Part shown: positions 42,331 to 54,419 of the stretch, piece after piece
Layout of the letters: every line of letters starts with the position of its first letter
How positions within the stretch are numbered: position 1 is the first letter of the stretch
Assembly: GCF_004359215.1 (NCBI RefSeq)
Contig: NC_090628.1
Span: 1,841,454-1,905,453 of the forward strand
Reading direction: 5' to 3'
DNA from: Bremia lactucae
Lineage: Eukaryota > Oomycota > Peronosporomycetes > Peronosporales > Peronosporaceae
Length of the DNA: 64,000 nt
Notes under the pieces: generated by a model
The model's database searches: none
What the model saw: the letters and a program-made list of their open reading frames with translations, nothing else
Told to the model about the DNA's origin: nothing
Made by a program: the position numbers and the translations under genes

Positions 42331-43740
42331 TAAAACCAGCAAACCCAGATTATAAACGGCCAATTTCCCGACCATTTAATCTCACTAAATTGCCCCTGCA
42401 TGCGTCACTGCCCTGTCCCACGCTCAGTCATCACCACTAACCACTCAGCCGCTTAAGAACTTCAACCTGCCTTTTACAAATTTGAAGAATTGTTCCTCGC
42501 ATAATAAAGTAAAAAAGACAGATGCAGGGAATGAGAGAGGTCAAGCGCGCCAAAGCCGATAACAGCTCAGGCATTCATGAATATATTGACAGTAGCTCAG
42601 CGACTTCTTCTGCAACATCACAGGCCGGTTAGCTTTTGCTGAAGAAAAGGCGGCTCACCATCCTGACCTACAGCAGCGGCCTGCATCATAATGCATTCTG
42701 GCACGCAGCATGACGGATGGTGGTGAGGAAGATGATGACGTTGAGGATCACATTTTAACTTGACAAATTAGCATGCGAATTTAAACAGGCGACAAACGCG
42801 TCTAAGCCGCCCTCGTCATCACCCTCATCTGCAACCTTAGCTTCTCGCAAAATTTTTTTGCAACAGCAAAGTATTTAGTCAAAAGATTACAACTAACAAC
42901 AGCTTTCCGTAGCTCGGCTCTTTTCGTCTTTGAGTTCGAGGTGCATCACCTGTATACTGGATTGGCCTGTTATGGTTTAGTTGTAGTAATGGTAGAACTT
43001 TAACAGCTGCTTGATATGCTCTTTATAAATTTGCTTCAAAAGATGCAAATTCCAGATTTTCGTCATCACTGCCCTTCGAAACTCCAGAGCGAATCTAACA
43101 TTTTTGTAAAACCGTCAACGGGAGGAAAAGGGACAGCGAGCTGCTTTACGCGCTGTTTTTTAGTTTTTTATCACTCTTAGCGGCCAGTGTGTGTCAATTC
43201 TTGTCATCACGGCGCCTGACACGCGACCAAAAAGGGGCAAAGCTGGTGGGTCGTCTGCAAAGACATCCACACAACCACGCACGGAGCCCACGCGCAGCGA
43301 TTAAACGCAGTCGTCGCCAAGTGTCTCAGTTGCAACGCCGGCAGCTACTGCTGTTGTCCTGCTAAGTGTACTTACAGATTCATTCTACTTATAAAATGAG
43401 GGTATAGATCCGTTGCTCGTTGTTGACTGCAATGAGTCGACACCGCTGCCATCACCTTCTAGTAGCGATAGACACAACGAGTTAATGAGGAGGGATGATA
43501 GCGCATTGTTGCCCATCCAAATCCCCGCCCATTGCTTCTAACATGGAGACGCCTAACATTGCGAAGGCCAACTTGCCTTCCGTCAACAAGGCAACTGTCT
43601 TGTCGTCTGCGCTAGCTAGCGCAGCGACCTTTCGTGAGAGCGCTGCTCATAAAAGCACAGCTGCTTCTCAGTTGGGTAGAACCGCAACACTTGTTATTCA
43701 GACCTTCACAATGGGTCCGACGCAGAAGAGTCTAAGCTGA
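42331..43740. other. No recognised gene; low-complexity coding-like DNA
   Basis: Plus frames at 43140-43740 are rich in Ser/Thr/Pro and basic residues, for example the frame 43495-43740 (81 aa), but there is no motif. A single inverted minisatellite unit (gaatttaaacaggcgacaaa) lies at about 42778. The stretch could be the upstream part of the DDE transposon or a decayed host gene. Confidence 0.3.
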
Positions 43741-44171
43741 AAGCACAACCAACATCACGTGGACGTGTCCAGTTGGTGTCACAATTTATCCGTATCGGAC
43801 GTGGCCATGCAACTGGTGATATACCACGGATGACACCTCCATCCGAATGGCCTTATTCGAATGGAACTAGTGCGTCGCTCATAGAGCGCGCTACTTTATA
43901 TACACATAATTATTATAACATCTATAGCTCATGAGAGGCTAAAGGGATATCACTTGGCCATGTTTCCCAGATCTTAGTCGTGTTGCATTTGAATGAATCA
44001 ACCGACCATTACATTGCGAAGTTCCTGCGCCGCTTTTAGCCACATTCCGGTTTGGCGAAAAAACGGTCGTAGCGACTTAACATTGCTCGCTTGCGCGTGG
44101 GAGAGATCATGGGTGGTACTGAACCCCCCTGCTTCTTCTCATCACACCGCTCCTGCTAGTCCATTCGGAAA

Positions 44172-44766
44172 CTAGCGTAGTGACAACTGGTACTCTTTCT
44201 CATAGGCAGATACCAGGCCAGGTACGTCGACACGCAGGGCGTCGACCGGTTCCCAAAAAATGAAACTGTTCGGGTATTCTCTCAACGGGACGAGAAATTG
44301 AAACTTATGCTGCACGGAGCGGTGGGCAATCAACCTTCCAACAAAGAAGCGCTGCTCTCCAGCAGCATCTATCAGTGCAGGAGGGCTCAATAGAAGCGGC
44401 ACTTTGTTGACCTTTTCGCGACAGCCGAGCCGCATCCGTTCAGTTGCAGGCGCTGAGCACTAGATCGGGAATCTCGAAAGTCAAGTCTCGCGACTGACTT
44501 CGGAACTTCACGATGTCTGCGCGAAGGATCGCCGGGGTATTAAAGGCTGAAACTTTGGCTGTACCTTTTAAAAAAGCTGATGCTGAGGGACTCGCTCCAC
44601 GCGCGTGATCTCCCTCGCTCTCCATGTCCGTATCAGGTCGGAAGAGTAATTCGGCTGGAAAGATTTTCTTCTTCCCCGTCTCCCTCACCAAATCGACGCT
44701 CGACTCACAGTCAACGTCACCATCGGTCATTTGAATCAGCAATACGACCCAGGGGTGCGTCTTCAT
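44172..44766 (-). pseudogene. Group D pol tail and chromodomain
   Basis: The frame 44172-44435 reads GEQRFFVGRLIAHRSVQHKF, then QFLVPLREYPNSFIFWEPVD and VDVPGLVSAYEKEYQL, a nearly complete chromodomain. The frame 44440-44766 (108 aa, FPAELLFRPDTDMESEGDHA...) is the pol extension before it. It is the mirror copy of 754-1113 at the left edge. Confidence 0.85.
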
Positions 44767-45115
44767 ATACGGCTAGAGTGTGAGGCTATAATGAAGGTTT
44801 TTAAATATCTCGACCACCGTAAACGGCCCGATAAAACGCGGCAATAATTTAAAAGTACCTCCAGGTAGTACAGGAACTTCATTTAGGTAGGGTAGCAGCT
44901 CTTAATAATACTTTGTCTCCCACTATGAAGCGTTAATTGCTTTTGCGACCATTTTGGTTCGCATATTGTTGTTGCTTGTCTTGTGCGCTTGCCATCGCGT
45001 CACGAACTTTTCCTGTGATGGCTACTCGTGCATCCACAAAGCATTGAGCCTCGCTCACACTTCGACTCAAACTCGCCTATGACACCGCCGAGAGGTCGGT
45101 GAAAGGACGTAATTG

Positions 45116-45900
45116 TCAATAACGAACATCGTTATCGTTTCGGAGTACAGGGGTTCCTTGCCATGACTTCATACTGACCACTGCTAAACCAGCAGGGTCA
45201 CCAGGGCAAATTTCGTTCGTTGACATGATACCCTCGCGTGTCATCGACATATTGACGAAATTGCGTCCCTCTTTCGCACCGAATGCAGTGAGAGGCCCTT
45301 CCCCACTAAGACTTGAACTGCGCATGGCGACCAAGGATGGCGTATTTCGTTTATATAAAGCGGTTTGTCACCGGCGTGGACTCTATTATTTATAGCGGAC
45401 TTCACGAAATGCAATTTGTTGCTCCTTTCTTTGGGGGTCGCTACCGTCCGCAATACATCCATAACGATCGGACTGGCACGTTTCGTTTGGCCGTCGGTCA
45501 GAAGATAATCGACTGTAGACATGTGGAGCTTGCTACCTAGCAGCTCAAGCACATGATGGCAAAAACTCAACTTTAAACGAAAATCCCGGTCCGATACTTT
45601 GGACTTTGGCATCCTGAAAAGTCGGTACACATGATTAAAGAACAAAAGGGCTGCCTCCTTGCGTGTGTGTTTGTGGTATTACATGGTACTAAATGCACTA
45701 TTTTACTTAGTCTGTCTACAAAGACGACGACTCCAGTCCAACCCTTGTAGTCACGTGGCATGCCAAACAGGAAGTTTAGACTGATCGACTAACAACAATT
45801 TGTTGGAATCGGCAGCGGCTTCAATGGCGCAATACTGGACGGTGCAGGCTTAACGCGCTGACACTTTGCGCAAGAACGAAAATAAATGGCCACCCATCGA
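45116..45900 (-). pseudogene. Group D integrase
   Basis: The frame 45241-45645 contains RMPKSKVSDRDFRLKLSFCH (catalytic Asp in VSDRD), LLGSKLHMSTVDYLLTDGQT, then AINNRVHAGDKPLYINEIRH. The frame 45573-45761 carries WTGVVVFVDRLSKIVHLVP, the first part of the core. The HH-CC part near 45800-46060 is broken. Confidence 0.82.
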
Positions 45901-46265
45901 TCTGGTGTGGCCACCAAAATTCCTTTGACGCTTTATAAAAATGTCTTTTCACGTCCCAGATGCTTACTGGGTGTGGCATCATGGAGATCATGAAGGATCA
46001 TAAGCTTGAGATCTGTGTAATGATGCACATTTATTCTCAAGGGATCACAAGGTGACAGCTGATGCAATAACAGGCCATCGCTGTAGCTTTAGCGCTTAGC
46101 TTTCACGTGCGATGGAAGGACGACCTTTCGTCCACCGAAGTGACCCAGCAGCAGATGACAACGCTCGTCCTGGAGAGAAACGAGTTCGTCACGTGGTATG
46201 CCTTAATGGCTGCCAACGTTGACAACTCAACTTGTTCTTTAGTACGAAACAAACTCTCATGTGTC

Positions 46266-46750
46266 TTACCTCGAAGTCTGGTCTGTGCGATAACGCACCA
46301 GCCTAGACATTCGACTTACCCGGCTTGTATTCAGCTTTGAATTCAAATTTGGAGAAGAATGTAAGCCATCTTGCCTTTGGTGCGGTGAGTTTATTGCGGT
46401 CCGCAGTGATGCGTGATCTATATAAACTACATTTAATAGCTCCGTATCATACACATGGTAGTTTAGCTCCGCGGCTTTTAAAGCCGAGACTGATAAGAGA
46501 TGACACGGTCAACGCCGTCGTCATCCTTCTGCATGAGCGCGCTGCCGATTGCAAAATTACTTGCATCGCAGACGATGCTAAAGGACTTATCCGTGTCTGG
46601 CAATGCCAAGACCGGTGCCTCTACAAGAGATTGCTTCACTGATGTGAACGCATCATCTTGTTCTTTTAATCATACCCATTCTGCATCCTTTTTAAGGAGG
46701 TCATACAAGGACTCAGTACGTTCCGCATAATATTTGCTACACTTATGCAA
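46266..46750 (-). pseudogene. Group D RNase H and end of RT
   Basis: Minus-strand words: YYAERTESL- and DDAFTSVKQSL-like sequence (46640-46750), CDASNFAIGSALMQ-like sequence (46540-46580, out of frame), and VVYIDHASLRTAINSPH (46330-46440). The last corresponds to the YTDHASL motif of RNase H. The RT palm that should precede it is deleted. Confidence 0.75.
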
Positions 46751-46754
46751 GTAA

Positions 46755-47760
46755 TTAGCTAGCCCTATGAATTAGCGCAAATTCATCACATGATGTGGGA
46801 ATGGCCATTTCTTCACCAATTTTACCTTGTTTTCTTAGAGCCGCGAGTTTTACAAGATTATGTAATGCACCCGAATCCACTAGGAGGGTCATCACCTGGT
46901 CATGGCTTCTTACTTGAGCGCTATAGACAAGCAGGGTTGAGGTCCGAACTTTCGAGACTATGCTACCCATCTGTACCACAACTCTGATCGTAGGGATAGC
47001 TTCAGAGTCCGCATCAGTAGGGCATCCCGCCCCTACTGCGCTACGCATTTCCGGGCCCCTCAGGGGTCGATGCAGAACTCATGCGTCTCGCACGCTGGTT
47101 CTTGTCATCGCCCTTTGGGAAGGGAGTCATCTTGCTGGGCATCTTTGCCCGAGCAGGGACCCTGGCATAGCAGCTACGCACCATATGGCCGCTCTTGTCG
47201 CACTTTAAGCAGACTTCGTCTGCATTGCCTAACTCCATAGAAGTGGCATCCGACCTCTCGGCCGACGGTTTATACCAAGCTGTCGCCGAGGCTTTGTTGA
47301 CGGATTGCTCCTCATTTTATGCGATTTAGTTGCCTCTTCCATCGTCGACGGCACCTTTCTGATGAGGGCTTGTCGCGATGGGCCATGCCGTAGTCCGTTC
47401 ATAAACGTGGGCACGATAATGTGCTTCGAAATTGGAGCCACAATAATGGACGCCGACAGCGAGCGCATCTCCTGCACATATTCTTGCAGAGATCGCTTCG
47501 CCTGTCGCACTCCGAAAAAGAAAGCTTGAAGCAACACTTCGTTGTTCGACGGATGATACATGGCACGAATCTTTGTCTTGAAGATCGTCCATGAAGGGAA
47601 TGCCTTACCCCGCCATAAGGCCGAATAACCCCCTCTTAGGCCTTACCGCACAAATGGGACATGGCGTACGACACTATCCTGCTGTCGTCCTCGATGTGCT
47701 GCGCTACACCGCATTGCTCCACGGCTAAGAGCCAGTGGACAATCGCGTGCGCTGCAGTTC
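46755..47760 (-). pseudogene. Group D gag, zinc knuckle and protease start
   Basis: Gag capsid frames: 47326-47592 and 47229-47561 (EVLLQAFFFGVRQAKRSLQE, FMNGLRHGPSRQALIRKVPS, MEEATK), with a WLLAVEQCGVAQHIEDD-like start at about 47700-47750. The knuckle at 47041-47238 reads CLKCDKSGHMVRSCY, a perfect CX2CX4HX4C. The protease start at 46755-47048 has LLVDSGALHNLVKLAALRK, with an Asp-Ser-Gly active site. A related plus-strand fragment is at 56640-57260. Confidence 0.87.
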
Positions 47761-48164
47761 TATCGAACTCGGGCGGGTCCATCCGAATGGACCTTGGCTA
47801 ATGCGGCCGAGCAGAGAGCATCTCAACAGTCCTGTTGAGAGCCTCGCTCCGAGCCTGCTCATGCCTCAGCTCATCCTGAGTCTGAGTAACGGACTTCGCT
47901 GGGGCATGGCTCTGTGCCTCGGACGCGGCTCTCCGCTGTCCGAGCACGAATGCCTCCAACTGCTCCCAACTGAGCAACATGATTCTCAGGAAGACTACCC
48001 AGGAGCCTGGCAAGGACGTTCACCAGGTCCCAGCGCCATTTGCCCTGCCACCTCCCGATGATGTTCGGAGAGGTGGGGGAAAGGAGCCCAACCAATGTTG
48101 AGGCTCATCCTCACGTATACACGCAGAGGTGCGAGTCGTGGGAAGGATTTCAAGTGCTACCAAG

Positions 48165-48682
48165 TGTAGGCGGGCATGTCGTAATGCGGCCACGCTCTAC
48201 TTAGACACACACCCTAGCACAGCGAGGAAGCGGTTTAACCAGTTTCTCTTGCGCGCAGTGAGGAAGTTGTGGTTGGCGCCTTAGCGACTTACTAAGTACT
48301 CTAGTAAAGTGTCGTGACGGGAGCTGTAATCCGGCTCCCCGTGCGCACGTACTAAGTAAAAAGAAGTTTTCGGACTGATTTATTTTTAATCGCATTCAAT
48401 ATAAATACCTATTTTTATCAATCAAAATGTCATCTCTATAAATAGCACTTAAAATGTATTGCGAGCGTATCTTTATAGATACCTCGCGTGACGATGACGC
48501 TAGCCGTCATCCCTCCTAATGTGAATGCACCCATGTGCATCACATATACAAGGGTTAATTACAAATGTGAACCACACATGAGGGCGGGGTTTATTACTTT
48601 AATTAAGTAATTGATCATCTCCTTAAGTACACCAAGTGTACTTAATAGGGACTGTGTAAACTTAGGGCAACTTCAGCACATG
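48165..48682 (-). repeat. Group D 5' LTR
   Basis: On the minus strand it runs from about 48682 (TTGCCCTAAG near its start) to CCTACA at 48165, followed after 1-2 bp by TGGTAGCACTTG. Shared blocks with 39704-40152 and 56120-56610 include the gatgacgctagccgtcatc palindrome and the cttaagtacacyaagtgtacttaa hairpin-like block. Confidence 0.82.
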
Positions 48683-49034
48683 TTTGCATCCACTGCGTCG
48701 ATATGATTTAGTCTTGTGGTACATAAGCGTAAACTGCACTTAAGCATTATTTTTCATCCTTTCAATATTTGAGTGCTTTTGAACGTCTATGACGGAATCG
48801 CGCCCAGGTTGGAAAAATCCGGCATAATAAACTGGAACATTTGTATTGACGGTTATAGGCAGTCTGCCAAAGCAAACACATGACCGGTTTGAGTGGTAAT
48901 CCGTCGCTTAAAAGAAACTTGTAAGAGTGAATGCAAGTAGAGTGTTACCAAGCTGTCAGGTTGGTAGATACCAACTAGCGCAGCGACGAATCATGAGAGC
49001 ACTGCCCATGTGATATGCTTTCACAATTATTGGT
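48683..49034. other. Spacer between group D and group A elements
   Basis: No gene or repeat recognised. Confidence 0.4.
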
Positions 49035-49700
49035 TGTAACGGTGTGTCATCCACGTAAGTTTTTTTTCCTAAAAGAGTAATACTTAATATTATGTGTTAT
49101 GAAAGGAAAAATAACAAAGAAGTACAAATAATTATCTTTTGTGAATTATCTGACTCAAAAGTTCCAATACTACCAAATTTAGTAATATTAATGCGATAAG
49201 ACATTAGTTCTTTTGATTGGTTGATTTAACTTTAAATCAACTCCGCAAATTGTTTAAAAGACACGATCGTGCGGTGCGCAAGGAGGCGCCATACATAGTT
49301 TGTTTTTAATATAACAAAGTCAGCTCACCGTTGACCTTTATTAGTGTGTACCACACTAATTTTCAACCCTTTGTTTTCCGTCTATTCGCAGGTATTAGTG
49401 TACCATATAATTTGGAATCCACACTATTACAGTGCTTGAACTAATAAAGTGTATCACACTATTTTTAAATGTTCGGAATTAAAGTGTATAATTATTCAAC
49501 GGTCCAGAAATCATGTCAACTTTGTCCTTGTCTTTGCCAACGCTGCATTGAGGATTTCAGAACTGTTATGACCTCCACAGTTGTCCAGGTACATGATGGT
49601 CTCACGACAGTGCAGGTCACCCCTGTAAGCCCAGCGCTCCAGGAACCACGTCGATAAAAACTGGAAAAGAAAGTTTAAAAACAGTTTCGCAGTGATAAAG

Positions 49701-50800
49701 CTATCGTTGTGATTCCTTTGCCACCCGAAACAATATCCGCATACTTAACTTTCTCATCTCCGCGAATCCTAGCGTGCGTCCATTATCAAAGTTGATCAAA
49801 AAGTGAGTCTCATCCATATTACAGATCAGGTCTTCTTGAAGTTCCCCTGATTGGAACCCACGATGCAGCTTGCCCATGTGGTAAGCCACACTCATCTCAA
49901 TATAGGCTATGTGCTTGAGTTATCCTCCTTTCAAGGCCTCCTTTTCTGCGCTGCACAACAGCTATACTGCCTGCACCCGTACCACAATCTCATCTGCCTC
50001 CCACGATGAAAGTTATGAAAGGTCAGTTGAGGTTTAGCGCATTGCTTTACATGAAATCTGCTGCTAATGCCACAACACATACCATAAATTGTTGTACCCA
50101 GCGCGTTTTGACCTTGTCAATAACCTTGATGCCGTCAGATGGATCAACATAATTGGGCCCAAAGTCCACAGCAAACTCTGCTAAAGTTAGGATGATATCA
50201 CGGGCAATGATAGAAATGAGAGCTGGCAAAAAACTTGACTCCAGTGGCTTCCAATCGGCTAAATTCTTTGAGGAGGATGTCATGTAACGTCTCAACTCAT
50301 TGAGCACGTCGCCGCCCACGACCAGTCACTGCCTTGATGTTTGTTTGCCTACGACCAGACACAGTCACTGTTGACATTTATTTGGTTTTAATTTGTCTAG
50401 TTCATCCACCTCAGCACGGGACTTTCACCAACGCATACATTTGGTGCGATTGGCCTTCGAGGATAGTAATTCACACAAATAAGACATGCGCCAAGATACT
50501 TTACGATAAATAACCATAAAATTTTGTATTACGTTGTATTTGCTACGGAACTCCGATGGGAACTGGTTGATTGTACGGAGGATAACGCCTTTCTCCCCAT
50601 TTTGATTGGCATCTTCGACCAACCAGCTTGTAACCTTGACACGCTTATTAATTGTTGAGACTTTTGGTAGCAAGCGTTTGCTGCACAAGTTACTTTCAAT
50701 ACCTACTACGGCAGCTCCACCTTCGATATATCTGCCATCCATGCCTCCATTGCTGCTGCCTGCACCATTGGCATCCCTGCTGTTGTTGATTATGAAATCT
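49701..50800 (-). pseudogene. DDE_1-type transposase relic of the nested transposon
   Basis: Minus-strand order: an N-terminal part in the 239 aa frame 50425-51144 (KRVKVTSWLVEDANQNGEKG, VILRTINQFPSEFRSKYNVI), a middle part at 50047-50319 (FAVDFGPNYVDPSDGIKVID), then 49701-49895 with ELQEDLICNMDETHFLINFD, the first catalytic Asp motif (NMDET/NADET) of pogo-type transposases, and NGRTLGF. The C-terminal catalytic half is deleted. Confidence 0.7.
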
Positions 50801-50861
50801 TGATTACCAGCTTCCTCTGCTTGACGACCCACACGTGCAAACGCCGCAATAATCGGTACCC

Positions 50862-51150
50862 CATGCAATCCATGGTGACACAGCAGTATTAGTATGTACC
50901 ACACTAATTTGGAATCCACACTATTTACCCCAGGCAATCCATGGTGACACACCAGTATTTGTATGTACCACACTAATTTGGAATCCAAACTCTTTACCTC
51001 AGGCAATTCATGGTGACACACCATTATTAGTATGTGCCACACTGATTTGGAATCCACACTATTTACCCCAGGCAATCCATGGTGACGCACCAGTATTAGT
51101 ATGTACCACACTAATTTTGAATCCACACTATTTACCCCAGGCAATCCACA
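50862..51150. repeat. 69 bp tandem repeat, about 4 copies, subterminal
   Basis: Each unit contains ccatggtgacacaccagtat, tagtatgtaccacactaatt and tggaatccacactatttacc. Being 69 bp (23 codons), it keeps the minus frame open, so the 239 aa frame shows repeated LPGVNSVDSK. The unit includes the last part of the terminal inverted repeat (cacactaatt), so the repeats look like multiplied transposase-binding sites. Confidence 0.92.
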
Positions 51151-51289
51151 CTAATTAAAGTCAACGGTATAGTATTTAGAAGATTGTTACGTAGGAGCTT
51201 TCCAGTTTTACATTTTTCTTATTCTAAGCTTTTGTCTAGATTTTTAAGCATGTCTATCCTTACTTCATTTAAAACTTTCTCTGCACCTT

Positions 51290-51897
51290 TGTGTACTGTG
51301 GGAATTAGTCCTCAAGATTATGTGGGAAATAAGTTCACAGAAACGTGTGGTCAAAAATATTCAGGCACTTTGGAAATAAAGTCCAAAGAGAAAATTGAGA
51401 CAATAAATGTCTTGCTAAACAATGTTTTAAGTAAAAGCGCTTATACACTTGATCTAAAAGCGCCTGCGAAGTTAGCTTCGGAGATAAACTTATCGCCAAC
51501 GCTAAAGTTGAAACGGTGTTTGCGTGATCTGCGTAGTGACAAAGTCAAGCAGATCTGCGAATTGTCACAGATGACAACTACGCGGTCGATATTTGGTCGG
51601 CAAGTATTTTTTGAGAACGAATGGGTTAACAGCAGCTCATTGATGGACGGAAGTGTCCTCGATGAGAAGACTCGAATGGAACGTTTTACGTCTCAATCCT
51701 GGGAGTCCTTCAAGACAAATTCTCTCTATAAATATTTAATAGAATTTAAGGATGTCTCCCTTGTATCAGTACCGTGCGAGTTGCCTGAGGAGAAAGGCAC
51801 TCGACATGAAATCGATCTAATCCCAGATTCGAAATACTTTGTCATGAAACAATGGCCATTGCTTCGTGAACAAGTATTAGCCATCGAAAATTGCTAA
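51290..51897 (+). CDS. Group A pol linker ORF leading into RT, copy 3
   Basis: Open from within the LTR (51184) to a stop at 51895-51897. The part after about 51290 corresponds to pol: EFKDVSLVSVPCELPEEKG and HEIDLIPDSKYFVMKQWPLL, the standard entry into Gypsy RT. The upstream 150 residues are charged without a known fold. The fusion to LTR sequence at about 51290 comes from a deletion. It is a fragment, not a functional gene. Confidence 0.75.
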
Positions 51898-53152
51898 ACA
51901 CTTGGCAGCGAGCCATGTGAAGGAAATACCTACCCTACGTAGCTCTCCGACCTTCTGTGTGCGTAAACCAACAGGAGGATGGCAGATAGTGCGTGCATTC
52001 AATAAACTGAACGCTGCAACAATACCGGCTCAAACGCCGATACCACTAAAGACCTAATCATTGACGGTACGTCAAAGAGTACTATCTGTTCGTTAATGGA
52101 TCTGAGTGGATGGATTCTATAATATCCTTATGCATGATTAGGATATTCCGTTCAAAGCAGTAAGCACCCAATCGGTATGTTCTAGTCATGCCACAGGGAC
52201 TTAGTAATTTCCCTGCGACTTTTAACAGATGTGTAACTAATCTGTCGAGATCGGTGCGGGATTTCAACCTAAATTTCTTTATGATGTCTTCGTTTATAGC
52301 AGAGCCATGGACGGATAGTCTTACGTCGAAACACATCGCACCCACGTCAAAAAGTTTATTACAACTATGCTAAAATTAAGTTGTATGCAAATCTCAAGAA
52401 GTGTATATTCGCTGTAAGCGAAATACCACTTCTTGAATGCATCGTGGGTAAACACGGTGTACGGCCGGATCCGGAGAAGCTCAAAGCGGTCACCGATTGG
52501 CCTGTGCGATTTGCTGTAAAGAGAATTCGAAAGTTCCTCGGCTTAGCGGGATACTTGCGTAAGGGTTACCGCAATTATGCCGAAAAGAAAGCATTTATTT
52601 ATTTTTTGTTGAAAAAAAGAAGTGGTCATGGAACCACTTTGAACGCTTATTGTCAGCGCTTCTTAAAAAGTATCAAGCAAAGCTTGATGCAATCGCCAAT
52701 CCAGGCGACTGCGGACCAAGAACGACCATTTCATGTGGTCTGTGACGCCAGCGATTTTGCAATCGGCTCTGCTTTAATGCAATATGACACAGACGGCGCA
52801 CAGCGCGTCAACTGTAATCAATTAAGTCAGCTTAAACCAGCTGAACGCAACTATCCAGTGCGTAGCGACTCTTCTTGCTATGAGATATGCACTAGCAAAG
52901 TCTAGAGTCTATCTCTTGGGAGATGGACCGATCATTGTGTATACGGACCATGCGTCTTCAAGCACGGCCGTAAATAGCCCACACCTCTCTAAAAGAATGG
53001 CGAAATGGTTGTCTTGCTTCGCGGGGTTTAACTTTTTCGTGGAGTATAAACTAGCACGACTAATCGTCGTCGCTGATGCCCTTTCAAGCCGGCCCGATTT
53101 CGAGCCGTCTGCGCAAAAAAAAGTGAAGAAGGCCACTTGTAGCAACAATTAG
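51898..53152 (+). pseudogene. Group A reverse transcriptase and RNase H, copy 3
   Basis: RT pieces: FCVRKPTGGWQIVRAFNKLN, with NAATIPAQTPIP (51950-52050), and MPQGLSNFPATFNRCVTNLS (52188-52250, in a separate frame). The connection domain and RNase H are well preserved at 52381-53152: MYANLKKCIFAVSEIPLLEC, VRPDPEKLKAVTDWP, FLGLAGYLRKGYRNYAEK, RPFHVVCDASDFAIGSALMQ, then in another frame YTDHASSSTAVNSPHLSKRM and VADALSSRPDFEP. The palm with the YxDD box is damaged. Confidence 0.87.
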
Positions 53153-54180
53153 TGTTCCGTTGTTACATTTCTTGACGACGTTGTAAGAGCTTGTCAAGAA
53201 GATATGGTCTTAAAAGGTTGATGGATTGCCTTACAAATCGATCCCAACAATCCATAAATTGACAGTCGAATTTGTATCGATCCTCAACCGATCGATACAC
53301 AACGCGCAATGGGTTACTGTACTATTCAGCCATTGCTGGCGACACACCTCGTGTCGCCATCCCCACCCATAATAATTTGCGTTTACGCATCATGTACGAG
53401 TACCAATAAGTGGTCATCCTGGACATGAAAAGACATAACTTATTATAAGTCACGACTTCTTACTGACTACGCAAGTATGAGTTCGTCCACAAGTTCATAC
53501 GTGCTTGCGAAGTTTGTCAACGAGTAGACAAATTCAGTAATAGCGATTACGCTATTGATGGCTTTAATCCCGATGCTGAAAGACTCAGCATCAAAAACAA
53601 TACTATAAGTGAGAACAATAATGCCTTCACTAAGAAGGAGAATAACATCTCCCTGTGCGCACCGGTCGCACTGAAGACAAAAACAAAATCGAGTCAGCAG
53701 AAGAATTCCTACTTGGTAGAGAAGCAGTGGTCCTTATCGTACAGGATTCTATTCTTGCTGCGGTGGACCGGTACAAGCGATCTCTCACGAAAAATGAAGA
53801 GCAAATATTATTTCTTAAATGTTAACGATCTATTTCTACTGTCTAGGAAACTCTTCCCAAACACGTAACGAATGTGGGCAGTAATAAACTACTGCCGAGA
53901 TAAAAATCGGCTCGTTTCGTGTACTACATCGCCAAGTCAATACAGGCGTACACGATCGAGCTGCCTCATAGGATGCGTTCGCATCCTACGCGTTATGTTG
54001 GTCTCCGCTCGTACCATCCGAACGAGGCTTCTTCCGATTCAGAATCACCTCGGAATGGTCTAAGGTGTCGGACACAGCCTGATGGTCCCGAGATAAATCA
54101 TGATAGTCTCGGTACAGATTCTAGCTCTGACGAACCAGACGTTTCACTACATTCCCAAAGAATGAGATCTTTTCGATGAG
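53153..54180 (+). pseudogene. Group A integrase N-part and pol tail, core deleted, copy 3
   Basis: The zinc-binding part lies at about 53380-53530 (YEFVHKFIRACEVCQRV). The sequence then jumps to the pol tail region (KENNIS and APVALKTKTKSS words), so the catalytic core of integrase is missing. The end of pol at 53919-54179 reads AYTIELPHRMRSHPTRYVGL then RSYHPNEASSDSESPRNG, an acidic Ser-rich extension. Confidence 0.78.
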
Positions 54181-54419
54181 CTGTCACCAGCTTGTTTTGA
54201 AGAAACTGATGTGTCCGTTCGTTTGCCAGTCGATCAGTCGTAGCTTGGGCACAGTTTTTCAACTGGTCACGAAAAACATTATCGCCGTCACAGCAAACTC
54301 GCGACGACGGGATCGCTCATGATCAATGCCATCCCTTAAACATTGTAGGATGTGATCCAAATTACGATGTTGACTCGGATTCGGCGAATGAGGCGAACCC
54401 CATTTTCCCTCCTCTTCTA

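Larger units (their letters stand above)
43741..48682 (-). mobile_element. Ty3/Gypsy chromovirus, group D (decayed, RT largely deleted)
   Basis: Minus-strand order: 5' LTR 48165-48682, PBS at 48154-48163 (reads TGGTAGCACTTG on the minus strand), gag about 47041-47760, protease 46755-47048, RT-RNase H junction about 46640-46750, RNase H 46266-46640, integrase about 45116-45900, pol tail and chromodomain 44172-44766, then tail DNA homologous to 1110-1450 in mirror order. The RT palm is missing between protease and RNase H. No 3' LTR was found. Confidence 0.85.
49328..51167 (-). mobile_element. TIR DNA transposon with 69 bp subterminal repeats, inserted in an LTR
   Basis: Termini are CCGTTGACCTTTATTAGTGTG at the left and its near-perfect inverse (cacactaattaaagtcaacgg) at the right, length 1840 bp. 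It interrupts the group A LTR: similarity stops at gtcag (about 49323) and resumes at tatttagaagattgttacgtagg. Transposase pieces lie on the minus strand. Related motifs (attagtgtaccatataatttgg, accacactat) recur near the left end and in four to five 69 bp units near the right end. The target duplication is not clear (left neighbour ca, right neighbour ta). Confidence 0.85.

Noticed and set aside
50862..51144. 23-residue repeats read as a repeat-domain protein.
   Set aside because: The units are DNA-level subterminal repeats containing the TIR motif; an independent repeat protein is not supported.
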